A DNA stretch of 64,000 nt from Larus michahellis (lineage: Eukaryota > Chordata > Aves > Charadriiformes > Laridae): contig NC_133906.1 of NCBI RefSeq assembly GCF_964199755.1, positions 15,783,378 to 15,847,377 of the forward strand, written 5' to 3'. The notes below the pieces were generated by a model. That model was given only the letters and a program-made list of their open reading frames with translations. It did no database searches and was not told the DNA's origin. Both the position numbers and the translations under genes were made by a program. This document shows positions 32,801 to 46,865 of the stretch, piece by piece. Positions within the stretch are counted from its first letter, which is position 1, and each line of letters begins with the position of its first letter.

Positions 32801-35800
32801 TAGTGGTTTCTGAGGCAATACCATTGCCTCACTGTTTATTGGGTTTCCTGGCTCCTCAGAGTGAGCTGGCTCATTGGGAAGCCACGTTCTCCTATTCCTC
32901 CTCTGCCCATCAATGGGTGATGGCACCAAGGGTCAAAAGCATGTCCACAGAGCATGCTTTGCATCAACTGTACAAAAGTCTTGCTAAGCCCAAGGAGATG
33001 CTGAGATGCTTGGAGCATTTTTTCTTTTTAAGGATCAGAACAATCCAGATCATATCAGAGGCTATTTAAACAGGATGGGAAGAAATTTGCCCCAGGAAGC
33101 CCTGAAGTGATGTAGTGGCTGCCTGGGGAGAAATAACCTGCCTTTGGTTCAGTGGAAGTAAATGATTTAGAAAACCATGGGCAGACCTGCCTGGGTTGTC
33201 TTCATCTAGGCTCTTCCTTCTGCCCTTCACTCCAACTTGCTTAGCTTTAGGTCATGTTAACAAGAATTGGGGGAAACTGAGGCTGGGCGTACCCAAGGAG
33301 AGCACGAAATGCTGGGATGTGTGGGGCTGATGGGCAGGGAGGGATGCTTAGCTTGAAGGAGCGCGTTTCTGCACTGCACGACCCGGGGATGCTCGGGGGC
33401 TTTGGGGAGCGAGGGAAGCGCCACGAGTAATGCTCGGAGTAGGTGGTCCCAGGCCTGCTGACCAAATGTGCCTCCCGAGCTGCTATATTTGGATACCACG
33501 AGCAAGTGATTTCACTTTCCTGTTTAAAAACAGACCCCCCCTAAAGTGACACTGCTGGCTGCTGACGCTGGCCGAGCAGCAGCCCCTCTTCTCCCGCGGG
33601 TAACCTCGGGCGGCACCAATTCTGCCTGGGAGCGAGGGACTGCAGCGCTGCGTCGCTGGCTGCTTAATTGTAACCAGATTCCCCGAGAAACGTCTGCTGA
33701 AATATTTATAAATATCATAGCCAGCAGCTGCTAATGCCAAACAGGAAATTTTAAGCTGAACAAACTTTTCCACGTTTCTAAGTGGGAAAAGTAAACTGTA
33801 GCTAAGACCAGTATTTTTATTTATTTAAAAAAAAAAAGTCTAAATAGCAACAGGCTTCCACTGTTCCATATCCTGAGAGAAGTTCAGAAGTCTTGGTCCC
33901 TCCCAGACAGGCCATTTTCTGTAAGCATTATGTCTGTGCGGTAATATAGAAGGTGGCTGTAAAAAAGAAAATTGGATTATACCTCGGCACAGGCGGCTGT
34001 GCGGTGTGACGTGGCAGCCCCACGCAATGGGACAGCCTTGACATTACGGCTGTCTCACAGCGGGAAGGGCCATTGGGAAGCTTTCAGTAAAGGGACATGG
34101 TAGTTATCCATCTCAGGGCACTGGCACTTAACTGTTGGTTAATGTCATTTCAAGGGAAAAATAAAAATACAGAACTCGAATGGAGAGCAATGAGCCGGGG
34201 ATGAGGCTGGTGGGAGCAGTGGCCACCTGAGGGAAAGGAGTCCTGTTTCATCTTGTACTTCGCGTTTTGGGCTTTTTTTTCCCCTCAAGTTCTTTTCTAG
34301 GGTTTTCTTGTTTCTGCTCATTCATTACTTGGTATTGAGGCAATATTTTGGAGCACTAAAACATGGAAAAAATGTAACACTAAATCTTTGTGGAATTAGT
34401 TGTTCTAAACAACTTCTGCTATGTATGAATTCACTAAATTCACTTTCAGGCAAAAGGCATTACTAGGCTTTAAAAAAACTGATTCATTTCATAGTCAATG
34501 GTATTGAAATAGAGATGAAATGAAGCAAATATCCTCAATGTGCATATTAATTCTGAAATTGTATTCTTCAGTTCAAGCATCTTCAAAATGGAGTACAGAT
34601 CTAAAACCTTGAGTCTTTTGAAGGATGAATTATCAAAATAACTCAGTCTCTACCATCCTCACAATTATCTTCATATACAGATATTTTTGAGCTCCTCTTT
34701 CAATAAACTCTGGTCACTATGGTACCTTAACGGAAAGAGAAGGGTTTTCTGATGCTGAGAATTTTCTTTGTTGTTTTTTAACTTCTGGCCAGTGGTAGCA
34801 AATCCTTATCCGCTTCTTTTAGATGAGTTTATTTTCTTTGAAACGAGTCAATGGTGTACAGTGAGCCCAGCTGTAGGCGTGCATAGGCTGAATTGCATTT
34901 CACCGTCCGGCTGGTTTTTGGTGAGCAGCATGCATTTCAAGAGGTAAAAAGATCGTATTAGGAAATGAAGTTTTAAGGATTCCTGTAAATTTTAGCGACT
35001 ATTAGCAGCAGGATCTCAGGAAGGCTTTTTTACCGGATAAAATGTGGAGTTCAGCAGCAAATTTATTCATAGCTTTTCTACTTGAATGACTCTATCTGGT
35101 TTAATTCCGGGGGAGGGGGGTGGTGGTGGGGATAAAGCACCCAGGTGGGCAGCCCTGTGAGCACCTGATTTTATTATGAGACTGTGATGAAGGAGGGTTT
35201 CAGCCTGGTGTGGGATGAAGGGGAGCCTTGCTGGCTGGACGGTCAGAGACATTCATGGTGCTCAGAGGTCCCTGACAGCTTCCTTAGGAAGCTCACTATC
35301 CAGAAATTCATTACATGAGAACTGCAAAAGTTTTATCCCTAAAAATCCTGCTTTCCGTTCTGCTGAGGTTGCTGCTAAACTTTTGGCTTTTAGGTTGGGT
35401 CTTTCTCAACTGTTTCTCAGTTGTCTTTCTCCTTTCCTCAGGCACCCTGGAAGGATGCACGTGGGGCAAAAGAAAGGGTTCGCTCTCCTTCCTTCACAGG
35501 CAGCTGGTATTGGCATTAATCCTGCCTGTATTTTTCCATGCATAAGAGAAAACATCTCTTTGTAATTAATTTTCCTTTTTTTTTTTTTATGCTATCACTG
35601 CAGATGCTATATGGAAAACCAAGTTAAATTTTTCAGCAGTTGGAAAGATGCCATAGCAGCTGAAAAGAAAGGTGGGGACCTTTGGATAGTATCTGCGTAA
35701 ATGTTCTTGACCACAAGAGTTTTGAACAGGGTATCTCACTAGTTGTTTGTCACCACATAATCAATCCTCCAGCTCCCTTTAAGGTGGAATATCCCTCAGT

Positions 35801-38800
35801 GCACAGGTTTGCCAAGGTACAGTCTGCTTTGCTTGAGCAACTCTTCCCTTGGGAATTGCTCAGAAGTGCGTGTTTGTCCTGTTGTGGACAGTGAATCTCT
35901 ATCCTAAACCTTAAGTCACCTGCGTCAGAGGCTTGACTTCTGCTTGCAAGTCCTGGCTGAAGAGATATGTGATGTGCAGACTCCTTGGCAGCTCCCTGAT
36001 GCTCCCTGCCGTACCTTTTAAAGCATCACTGGGGTTTCCTTTCCCTGCTTGATAGGAGGCACCAGGCTCCCCTGGGTCACAATGGGCATGACGGAGCATG
36101 AGTCACGAGTTCTCCATGTTCTGGTATCTGGAACAAGTTTCTGAGTCTAATTTAAGCCAGACACTTAGTGGGAAAGAAATGTGCCTTTGAGCCTCTGCAG
36201 ATGCGTAGGCAGCCAGGAGGGGCACATCTTAGCAGAGAGAAATGTTTTGTCTTGCTCTTAGTTAATGCTTAAGAGGCCCAAGTGTCACTAAGTGAGGCTT
36301 GAAAATGCGGTTAAGGCATTTCACTGCCACTGGGTGAGTCTCTGAGCTCTTTGATGCACTCTAAGATACAGATCTAATAGTGTGAGGCCAGGGTACTCAA
36401 CTGCTTGCTCTTTCACACATACCTTCCATCCAGAGGTACGGCTTTTCAAAATTCTTAGTGATGGCTTTAGCCAATAGTTGGTCAAAGCCTTGATGTGGAT
36501 CTTGCATGCATAGACAAGGAGATACACAAAGGCAGGGAAACACAGACCTTAGGTCATCAGAACCACTGGAACAGCCTCAGCTCTTCGCTGTTTGCTGTCC
36601 TGTGACTCTTGTTTAGATTCAGATGTCTCCACGGTCAACGTCTTCCTCTGACCACAGCAACATCTTAAACATGCAGATGCAAGACAAAGCAATTGAGCTT
36701 GCGGTCAGATGCCACTGCTGTGACAAGGAGGTCCATTTACAAGCCTAGTTTTGAAAGGCCAGCAATTAAACTCATTTTCTGCATAATTGATGAGAAAATT
36801 CTGGCTGCCTTCCACTAAGCTCTAAATAAGAGGGTGGTTTTGAAGGAACTTTACTCTTCCCAGAATGTGGTGCTGTATATCTTTGGGCTGTAGATTACTT
36901 CTAAGTCTCTGCCGATCAGCTTGGATGGGCGTTGCTTGACTCCTACCCAATTCACTTTTTTTTTTTTTCATTTGATTTATCTTAACATAGATAAGTACTA
37001 AGGTGCCACTTCGATATTTTTCTCCCAACCTCCATGCGATTAAGAGGGAATAACAGGAACAGAGCAATGCTGAGAGCCCTTTTGCAGGGTTTGGGGGAGA
37101 ACACCATATGGGAGTAGATGACTCTGTCCTGAAAGGCAAAGCTGGCTCACTCCAGACCAAGACGAACACTGAGTAATGAATGCGTTGCCCTGCACCATCC
37201 ACTGCTAAACACAAGATTACAGACAGTTCAGAGCAACAGACCACCATGATAGCTTGAATAACAAGATGTGAAAAAAGGAGCAAGCTACAGGTCTAATATT
37301 ACAGTTGTCCACTGCAGATTGGGTTGTTTAAGGTAAAGGCAAACTGGAACATCCATAAAGAGCGAGAGGAAAGTAGCTGGCCAAAGCACTGTGTGCCAGG
37401 TCCCTGGTGAGGTGGCATCACTCCACCCTACCTCGGGTGCTGGCGCTGCAGCACTTGAAGGTCTGGTCTGGAATTTTTATTACATTCAGGAGCAAATTAG
37501 ATCTGGTTTAGGAGTTTTCCAGTAAAATTCTTCTTTGCTGGGAAATGTCGATTCACTGAACCCAAAACTTAGCATAATGATAATAAGAAAGCTTTTTCAT
37601 TATCTCCTGGGTGGGCTTTTCAGTAACAGAGATGGAGACCATCACAGCATAGCTCACACGGGCTTAAGAAACTAAGGTTGGTATTTTAGGCTGGATTTAG
37701 GCTAGAAAGGAGCTCACCCATACCTCAGGTGCAGCTTGGTGCTTTCCCCCTCCTCCCCTCCAAGAGATTCTGGAGGTCTCCCAGCTCCTTGTATGGATGC
37801 AAGTAGTGCCATGAACTGAATGTCAGGCAGTATCAGAGATGGCTGGCCCCTTATAAAGCCCAAAGGGGCTCTTGGGGACCAGAGGAGAGGATCTCCCCTG
37901 ACCAGCCATGCAATGCTCGATGGTCATGAGGTATCCCTTGAGCACACAGAACATGCTGGAGATTTACAACAGGTGGAGGTTAATGGGTTTGCATCTGTTC
38001 TTGGCTCCACAATGCAGGAATTAACTTGTCAGGTTTAAACATTTGACATCTTACAGTTCCACAGACGCTTCCCAGTTGCAATAGTGGAAGAGGAAATTAA
38101 GCTTGATTAAATCCCTACATACATTAAAATGTACCATGACTGTTTACACCCTGCTTCTAATAATTCAACCCCAAAGCAATGACTCTTACCTCAAAACTAT
38201 TTTCTTCCCTGACTTCTGGGACTGTATCAGCTGTTCACTAGGCATGGCAGCTGTTTAGAGAGGGATGGAAAAGAGGAAGATCTACTAACTCCTGGAGTTC
38301 AGACTGCTCTGCAAAAAATGTCTTTTCTGCTCCATGCTGGGGGCTTAGCTGAGAGAGGCTGTCCTGCAGGAGGCGGGACAGCCCTGTGAAATAGTTTATC
38401 CTGTCAATTAATCAAAGTTCCCATTAGACAGACTCTTAGAACTGGACCTGTCAGAGGAACAAGGCTCTGCTGCAGCCGGAGGCTGCAGTCGAACCTACTC
38501 GCATGCAACTCAGTGTGCCTGAGCACCCATGTCCTGGTATTTCTGGGCTTGTTAACTGTATGGATTGTGCCATATGTGACTTACTGGGCTGACTTAGCCC
38601 CAACAGTAACGCCTTTTGGTGACTTGTGTGTGCCACACATTGGCCCAAAAGCAAAGACATGTATTAGTGCTGCTGTTCCAAAAGAGCTCCCCCCGCCAGG
38701 GATCTATTCATAGATGTACCCTTGAGTTACCCACTTCCAGCCCACTCCTTTGTGGAAAGATGTCCTTACCTTCTGTTTCTCTTGTTATTTTTAACCAGGG

Positions 38801-41800
38801 CCAGAATTCAACCAAGGATTTGCAAATGTGAGCTAGCGAGCAGTGCACCTGATGGCACTGGCCCTGCCTGCCTAGAGCAGGTGTGAGACAGCTTCTGGTT
38901 TGGTCCCTCCCTACCCCATCTTGCCTTCATCAAGCTCGGCCGTAGACCTTGGCATCTTGCTTGGGACAACGCTGAAGCTCAGCTGCAAGTTCTGTGGCTG
39001 GTGTTGTCAGCCATGCAAACTTGCCTCTCCATTTAAGTAAACTGCCTAAATAAATAGATAAGTACTTAATGTACTTAAAGATATAATGCCGTACTGTAAC
39101 ACCACTGCGACATCTATAGCAGCAGCAGCAGCTCCATCCAGATAGAAAGTGTATGTCCAGGTTAGTGTGGCCTTTCAAACCACGGCAGGAGGCCTGTTTG
39201 TGAACCATTACCTGTCCTTTCACAACTATGTGCTGATGGGATGCAGACGTCTGTAAAGTTTTGGTCTCCGGTGGCTGTAATTGCTGCTAGCTTAATACTG
39301 GCAAAGACTCTGGAATTTGTTCTGCGTTTCATCTGTTGGATTTTAATGGGTATTTTTTTTTTCTCCATCACTCTACATTTTGCACATGCAGATGCTTTGC
39401 ATTTTATGAGCCTTATGTAGAAAACATACCACTGCTGTAAGGTAGTAAATATAATTATATTTACTATAAACTCCATCCACATTCTTCTGGTTCTGGGGAC
39501 TTATCTAGCTATGTCTCTGGCAGTCAAATACCGTACCTGTGTCACACCATTACTGGAGGAGCAGAATCGCTGTCACTTGCAGCAAGCCTGTGTTTTTACT
39601 TGTAAGAGGGTGACTATAATTGGAACCACCTGCAGCCACTCAAGCCAGGAGCCTTTTGGCTTCAACACAGTTTTGCAGAGAAGGCTAATGCAATTACTTA
39701 TGTGAACTAATCTGTAAAGGATGTTTTTCTGTTGTCTCTGCATTAATTGCTTCCAGCTTATGGCATGGAAACGTTATTGGCCCTGGGAGGCCAAGGGGAG
39801 AAGGGAAAGAAGGAATGTCAGAAGCAAATGGAAGGTTTGGCTGAATGTAGGAGGTACTTGGGTTTTTCCCTCCTACTCCTACATTCATTAAATCATGGGA
39901 ACAGAGGTAGAACTATTTGATTAAGTCACACTCGGTAGAGCAGGCCTTGGTCTGCATAGGGCAGCTGTGAACTATTCTATACCTGCAAAACTTTCTTAAA
40001 ATGGGTCATTCTGGTCTCCAGGGGTCTCTTGCTGCTTGGGAGCAGGTCCTCAGCCTTCTTTCTGTCACTGGTGCAAAGAACTGGCTCTAGTAAAGGTGTT
40101 TGTGGGATTCATCTCTTCCCAGATATCCTACAGACAGACTTGCTGTCCCGAGGTGGCTGCTCTGGGACCCTGTGGCTTCCTCAAGTGGTTCTGCTACCCA
40201 CAGCAGCTACCAGCACACAGAATGTGGGCACCAGTGGCTTTCAGCCTAAACATTCAAACCTTGGGATCCCGTGGAGCATCTATGCAGCTTTCTTCCTCCT
40301 GTCGCTGCTGAGTCTGTGTTGTTCAGCTTTGGCTTCCTCACCTGTGACTTACAAACGTTGGCCCTTCTGCCTTCCCTCCATTTCATCTGTCTCCTCATTG
40401 TTGATCTTGCCTAACTGGGCTATAAGAATGTTAAACATTGCATTAAGCTGGCTTGGCAAACAGTCTTCAGAAGAGCAACCTCCCTGCTGGGTTGCCAGAG
40501 CAGCGTTGCCTTCAAAGAAGCATCTACCAATGCATCTGTTCCCTCATGCCACCTTTTTGGTAAGATTCATTCCTTTCCCCTTGTGTTCACCTCAGAAATG
40601 CCTACCTTTAATTTTTTTTTTCTTCTTGGCACAACTTGTTGTCCCTCCTCTCATATTTTTCATATTTATCTTATACAATGGATATTCACAGTCATTTTTT
40701 TTTCTTCCAGCTTCTGTGTGGGAAATGTCTGCGGATGTGGGGGGGGGGTTTTTTGAGGAGAAAGCACTGAGAAGATCTGGTCATTTCCAATACTTGTGCC
40801 ACTTGAGTAAGAAGGTTCCGTACGTGGAGCCTGATGCTTGGAGCACTTGAACACCCTGTTCTTGAAGGGGGTGTTGGAAACTCTGTCTGACTCTCCTATG
40901 TCTCTGAAGGCTTCAACCGTGCGTGTCAATGCTAAGATCTGAAGGCAGCTGTACTGAAGAAATGTTCCCAGATCAAAATGACTCATTAGCAGAGGCTGGG
41001 CTCAGGCCATATTATTTTTGAATCAAGCACCACTTGTCCCGTCTCCAGCACCCAGTCCATTCCAGAGAGGCTGCATGGGCTAGACAATCTTTGCTCATTA
41101 ACTAATACATGAACATCCCTTCCCAGCAGTAGCTTCCACATGCTGAAATTACTCACTTGACATCCAAATATTAATGGAAAATGTCTTTTTTTAATACTGA
41201 AAGCTATTCCCTTCTTGCATTCATGTCCAAGCTGTAGCCTTTTGGATAGGCTTCTGGCATACCACTGGTTTCTCCAAAGCAACCATCTCCTGCAAACGGT
41301 AAGCAGCTAATGGAAAAAGAAAATCCATTTGAACCACTTGGAAAGAGAGGCCATGAAGGTGTTTCACACAAACCTGCAAATTTTAATCCTAGATAAAGAA
41401 ACTAGAACTGTTCTTTGGAAATGCCCTTTGCTTTGCACTGGCTGTTCTTTCCAGGCATCAAAGTTTCTCCTACAGAAGCAGAGCAGGGAAGGTAGGTGTT
41501 GCAGAGCGTTGCTTGTCAGGGTGTTTTGCAGGTTTTTGTGTGGTTTTCCTGGGAGGGTCTCTTCCACTACCCGTTCCTCTTTTCTGTTCCATTTTGAAAA
41601 AGAAAACGACTTGCTGTGCCAACGCTCACAGCACAGGGCCACGACAAAGGGCAGTTTTGCTAGATAAAATGTAAGCAAGTATATTTGCCTGTTTACATAA
41701 GGTTTCTTCAGGCACGTCAAGTATTTTAGCTGTGGAAAGAGCACAGTCATTTTAATACAGTCAGACTGTACACAGACAGTCTAGGGATTTCAGAAATCAT

Positions 41801-44800
41801 TTCCTTAAATTTATTGCTGTTTCAAGCTTTCATTTCGTCTATAATATTGTGTGTCCTGGGTTTTCCTTTGCAGCCTACTCACCATCTGCAAAGTAGTTTT
41901 AAATGTGCTACTGTACCTTGATCCTTTTCCTCAATAACCAACGTTTCACACTAAGTAGAAGTGCCTTCGCTCTGCCCTGCAGAATCGGGATTGATTTTCA
42001 CTGAACCTCGACCCAACACCTGTCAGTCCCAGGCCACCTCGTCCTTTCTGCAGAGGTGTTGGGGATCTGAACAGGATCACCTTTCAGAAGGGAAGAGACC
42101 AGCCTGGGCCAGGTTTGGGCTGTGATGTGACATCCAGGGCACCTCACCTGGCTTTGCAGAGATGGTGGCCGTGGGGCTGGCCTGAAGGTCAGGCAATGGC
42201 TGGAAGTTCCCTTTCCCGTGCACTTTGGGGAACATCCTGAATGGAGCACTGCACCTTGTGAGCATGGGTCTGTCAGCACCATCTTTCTTTCCACTCCTGT
42301 TCCCTCTGCTCCCCGTGGATCTCCGCACTGGGGCAGGTCTCCCCAACCTCCTGGGAAGGGTCCTGGACTCCCCTCTTCTTGCAAAGGCCCCTCTGTTTTT
42401 TGCTAGCTGTTGGAAGCTGGAGGGACTGGAGTCTAATGCATCTGGATGTCAAACAGAAATGCATGGTGAACAGTGAGGTCGTTGGTGTGATGTCAGACAA
42501 AAGCTTTTGAATGTGGTTTTAGCGGAAAAAAGATGTGGCTGATAGTTTGCATATTAACTTGAAATTTTTCCAGCTAATTCTGAATTAGAAAAAAATAAAA
42601 TTGATGGAGAAATACTTTATGTTGCGATGAGGAACATTCATGTTCAAAACCAAAAGCAATGTAGTACCACCATTAGGATTCTTGAATGTAGCTCTACCAT
42701 GTACCTTTTTTTAATTTTTTTCCTTAGTTGTAGCGAACATGTTAAATTCTAAGTGTGACGCTAAGGTCCTGAAGAAAGCATTTGTCTCTGATTTTACTCA
42801 GAAAATATTTTTCTTTCTATTGTAACCAAAAAGCCCAGGACTTTGGCTGGGTCCCATGGTTTTCAATGGCTGTGGCTCTCCATGTGGTTTCGTTATTCCA
42901 CCATCAGTTGTGTAACGTGGAATGCTAATGTAGACCAAGAGCCAGGCATGGGCCATGCACGCACCAGCTGGCTCCTAATTTAATGTCTCTAGCAATCAAT
43001 CACTGGTGTGATGTTATGGCACACTGGAGCCTTAGTCTCTCTGGGACTGAACCTCCTCCAGAGTCAGTACTGATGGAATAGTCATGAATTCCTTCAAAAA
43101 TCAACTATTAATCTCAAGTTTCATTTCTTCATCAGCTGTAAACATCAACATAAATATGTGTCTGTTACCATGTAATTAAGATGACTTTCACTTACGTAAC
43201 AGTGTCAGGACTTGGTAGACTTCCTGTTACTCCACTGAAAAATGGAAGAACACGCGTGTGGACTAGTAAATGGAAAAAAAAAAATCTCCTAAGTCCTTCT
43301 TCTGCCACTGGTTCAGCAGCACCATATAGGTAAACTGTGGGGAACAAATTCAGTTCCAGTGTGGGCAAATGTAGGTCTGTAGGCACCTCTCTCTGGCTCT
43401 TCTTGCCGGAAAACAGCCCAAAGGTGTGAAGCCCCTCAAGGTTTTTTTGAGAGCCTGCCTGCCTTTCTTCTGGGTCTTACCTGGGGGAAAGAAACCCTTC
43501 TATCTTTTAATAATGGGCTCTTAGCTCTAAGGAGTTTTCTTGAATTTGCCTGTCCACATTAGCGGTTTCAGATTGAAAGTGCCTCTATTCTTGTGTGAGG
43601 GTAAAAAGACATTTCTCTATTCCCCTCTGTGTGCTGGGTTTCTCCTATATTGTCTTGGGTTTTGTTTTTTGTTTGTTTTTCCTGCAGTTCCTCCAAATAA
43701 CATATTTCAAGGTTAAAGAAAGAAGGACTCTTGCCATCTGCTATTCTGAGAAACTGTTGGTCAGCTGGACCCGGTTTTGTTGTCCCCAAACATTCAAACA
43801 AGAGGTGAAAATGAGGCCAGAGAGAGAAGGGAGACTTGCTTAAAAAATAACTTAAAAAATAAAGTGAATGGGCTGCTGATAGGATATGGTTTGATTTAAA
43901 GATAAATGCCTGATGCCCCTGAGCTCTTGGATGAATTCCTGAGGGCTGCACAAGGCGGCTAGAGAACTAATGAGAAATTTAGATGTTGGTCTCCAGGATG
44001 GGTTTCTCTTTTGAAGGACCATTTGCTCCTTCCTCAGCAGACCTACCTTATGTGGCAATAGTCTGCTCCAGCTAAAAGATGCCAAAACCTTCTGTAAAAG
44101 CTGAAGGAGATACAAAACGAGCTCACTTCTGCATACCTGTGCTGGTCCAAATTCTGCCGAAATCAAGAGAAAGCTTTTATTCCAGTATTTTGACTGTAGA
44201 TTTTGGCAGCTCAGTCCTCTGCCTTGTAGGAGGAATTATAGCTGCTAAAACCAAGGGGACTGAGATCCTCCAGCCCTCTCTCCTAGTAAAATGATCCCAC
44301 CTTTTATGTGACATTTGAATTGTCCAACCTTTTCCTCTGATGTGAAAAACATGCTGACAGTAATGAAATCTGCTTAGTTTCTGCTGGAATTATTGCTTTA
44401 GCTTGGTGCCACTGTAAATTCTGGCATGGCTTTACAGGGAAGACGTCTGGAGTTTAGTTTATAGAAGAAAATCAACAATAAGCATGGAAGACTGATAAGA
44501 AAAGCTCTGTTTGCTTCTGAGCCAAGCAATTAAAAAAGCGGAAAAAATTGTAAATGAAAGGAAATTTCCCTAGTTATCTGGATTCTAATTTTGTCGCTAT
44601 AAATGCATTTAATTAAATGGATTTTTGAAAAGTTGAAAATTACACTTAGGAAAAACTCAGCTGTCACTCAACCACGCTTTTAGAGGTAATATTACATTAA
44701 TGTTTTAATATGTTTTCCTTCTAACTGCAGAGAACATAAAATCTGCTCTCTCATCTTTCAGAGTGAGGACAATTTAATTTATAATACCAAGAAATGAAAT

Positions 44801-45155
44801 GTAGAGTGAAAGCACTGGGATGCGGGGGGAAGATGACAGTGAGCCATTATGCACCCAGTTTCCATAGCGTGAGGTAATGACTTTATGACCATCTCTGACA
44901 CTAACACTGAGCCTCTGGCTGTAGCTATGAAAATTTGAGAGTTAAACACCACCTAGGATTACGCTTGGCCAACCATGCCAACTAACATGGGAGTGTAACA
45001 AAGTCCATGAAGACTGAACAGGTCCAAATGGACAGTGTGTGGGTTTCAAGCATGGCAGGCAGCCAACAGAACCCAACTCTAGTCTCCTAAAGGAAAAACA
45101 CCCACTGAGCAGATGAAGAGGTATCACTGGTCATCACCTGGTGGCATCCTGTTTT
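26836..45155. other. intergenic region downstream of TGFBI, part 1
   Basis: I recognise no exon, RNA gene or transposon here. It holds poly-T runs (30966-30985 and others), a G10 run near 40739-40748 and scattered GC-rich patches (28150-28400, 28900-29150). The largest frame, 40029-40850 on the + strand (273 codons), has low-complexity Phe/Leu/Ser-rich composition and no recognisable domain, so I do not call it a gene. Confidence 0.6.
30966..30985 (+). repeat. poly-T run (20 T)
   Basis: This is an uninterrupted T20 homopolymer. No SINE body or target duplication is seen beside it. Confidence 0.85.
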
Positions 45156-45414
45156 TCACAGAATCACAGGGTTGGAAGCGACCTCTGGAGATCATCTAGT
45201 CCAACCCCCTGCCAGAGCAGGGTCACCCAGAGCAGGTGGCACAGGAACACGTCCAGGCGGGTTTGGAATGTCTCCGGAGACGGAGACTCCCCCACCTCTC
45301 TGGGCAGCCTGTGCCAGGGCTCTGCCACCCTCAAAGGAAAGAAGTTCCTCCTCGTGTTTAGGTGGAACTTCCTATGCTCAAGTTTGTGCCATTACCTCTT
45401 GTCCTGTCCCCGGG
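45156..45414 (-). mobile_element. CR1 LINE 3' fragment
   Basis: Read on the + strand it begins with the reverse complement of the CR1 tail (TCACAGAATCACAGGGTTGG), then GACCTCTGGAGATCATCTAG and TCCAACCCCCTGCC. The usual CR1 3' region follows, through GGCAGCCTGTGCCAGGGCTC and AAGAAGTTCCTCCTCGTGTT. The element therefore lies on the - strand, with about 260 bp of 3' end retained. Confidence 0.93.
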
Positions 45415-46804
45415 ATTTTGATTTCATCAGATCTGTGAGTCTTTGAGGCCATGAGTCCTTTTGGAGCCCTGGAGAGGGGAGGGATGTGTTTGGTAGAAAC
45501 CTTGGCTTTGGTGTGATGTGCTTGAGGTGGAGGTGGGTTGTCCACAGATAGGCAAATGAGATGATGTTATTTTCAGGGCACTGAATGACAATAACAAACA
45601 CAAACTGTCTGCCCAGAAGAATCCCTCAAAGTGGGGACTGGCTGCATCTTGCCAGAAAGCCCGATTTCTGGCAGAAAGCATTTATAGAAGGCCAGCCTGG
45701 GGACACAGACTTGCTGCTTGTCCTAAGGTCTGTCCTGTAATATCCGCCTTTATTCTAATTAGATAATTGTTGGCTCTGGAAATGCTTCCTTCTAGTAATT
45801 ACAGCTTTTGTTTGTTCCTCTGTCTCAAACATGTGGTGTGACAGAGTCTTCGTCGCCTCTTAAGGGCTTCCCTCTCATTACAGCATTTCTTGTCTCTGCC
45901 AGTGTCTTCAGCAATCCCTTCTTAAAGCACATCAGGTGCTCCTAAATCCCTTTAAATTTACTTGAGTGGTAATTTGGTGAAGCAGACAAAGGTGGATTTG
46001 GATCTGCTTGTTTTTCTGGGTGTTCTTGAAGCACTGTCTTGGCCTCAGTTTCCTTAAACTCTTGTAACAGATAAGGCTGCTTATTTCTTTTAAACATTTT
46101 GAAGATGTCCAGCTACAGAATTTCCTGGCTAATGACTTTCTGATGTCTGGATCTACAAAGGTGGTGGTGTAGCTCCTTCTCCATCACTGCCCGTTCAGAT
46201 GTCAGGTCAAGGCTGAGTGCTGTGTAAAGGCTTTGAAAGCCATTTTCCAGTATGATTCTCAGACATCTTTTTCCAGACTCCATGCTCTTTTGTTGCTGGT
46301 TAGACAGTTACCAGTCTCCTGACAAACTTGTCATCCTCAAGTGCTCCATCACCCATTCCTCCTGGGTGCTTTCCTTGGGAAGTGAGTCTGGGCCAGTATT
46401 TTATTTTAGTGCCATCTAACAAAATGCCTTTACAAATTGATGTGGTCTCCTGAAGCCCTGCTTCTTGTTCATGGGGATGTGTTAATTCAAAATGGAGGGG
46501 AAAAGATTCGTAGTGTGGAAGGTGATTTTCATAAGCAAATGCTGACGTGAAGGAACAAATGAATTCACATTCACGCAGAAAGTCGGGAGGTGATGCTTTG
46601 TGCTCTGCAGCCTGCGGTAACCACCCTGTGGGTGATGCCAGGTGTCTGCCCATTGAAGTATTGAGGTGACAGAAGGACAGAGTTCCTCACATAAACAGCA
46701 CTGACAAGACAAAAGACGCACTGGAGAAAGGAGCTAAATTTGGCTGTATGTAGAGATGACTCACACAGAAATCTCATCCATTTATAGGTTGTCTCCTGGA
46801 TAGA

Positions 46805-46865
46805 GACTGGCCCGGTTCCCCCTGGAGCCAGTGGAAACACTTACAGGGATTTCAGTGGGAGTTCA
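46805..46865. repeat. possible ancient amniote repeat remnant
   Basis: A CCAGTGGAAACACTTACAGG block followed by GATTTCAGTGGGAGTT and TTGGCC resembles a pattern met repeatedly in sauropsid intergenic DNA, where a CACTGAAATC-type block faces its reverse complement. I cannot assign a family and divergence is high. Confidence 0.3.

Noticed and set aside
36822-37283. 153-codon - strand frame, considered as a retroelement remnant
   Set aside because: No reverse transcriptase, integrase or gag motif is visible, and there are no LTRs or target duplications nearby.
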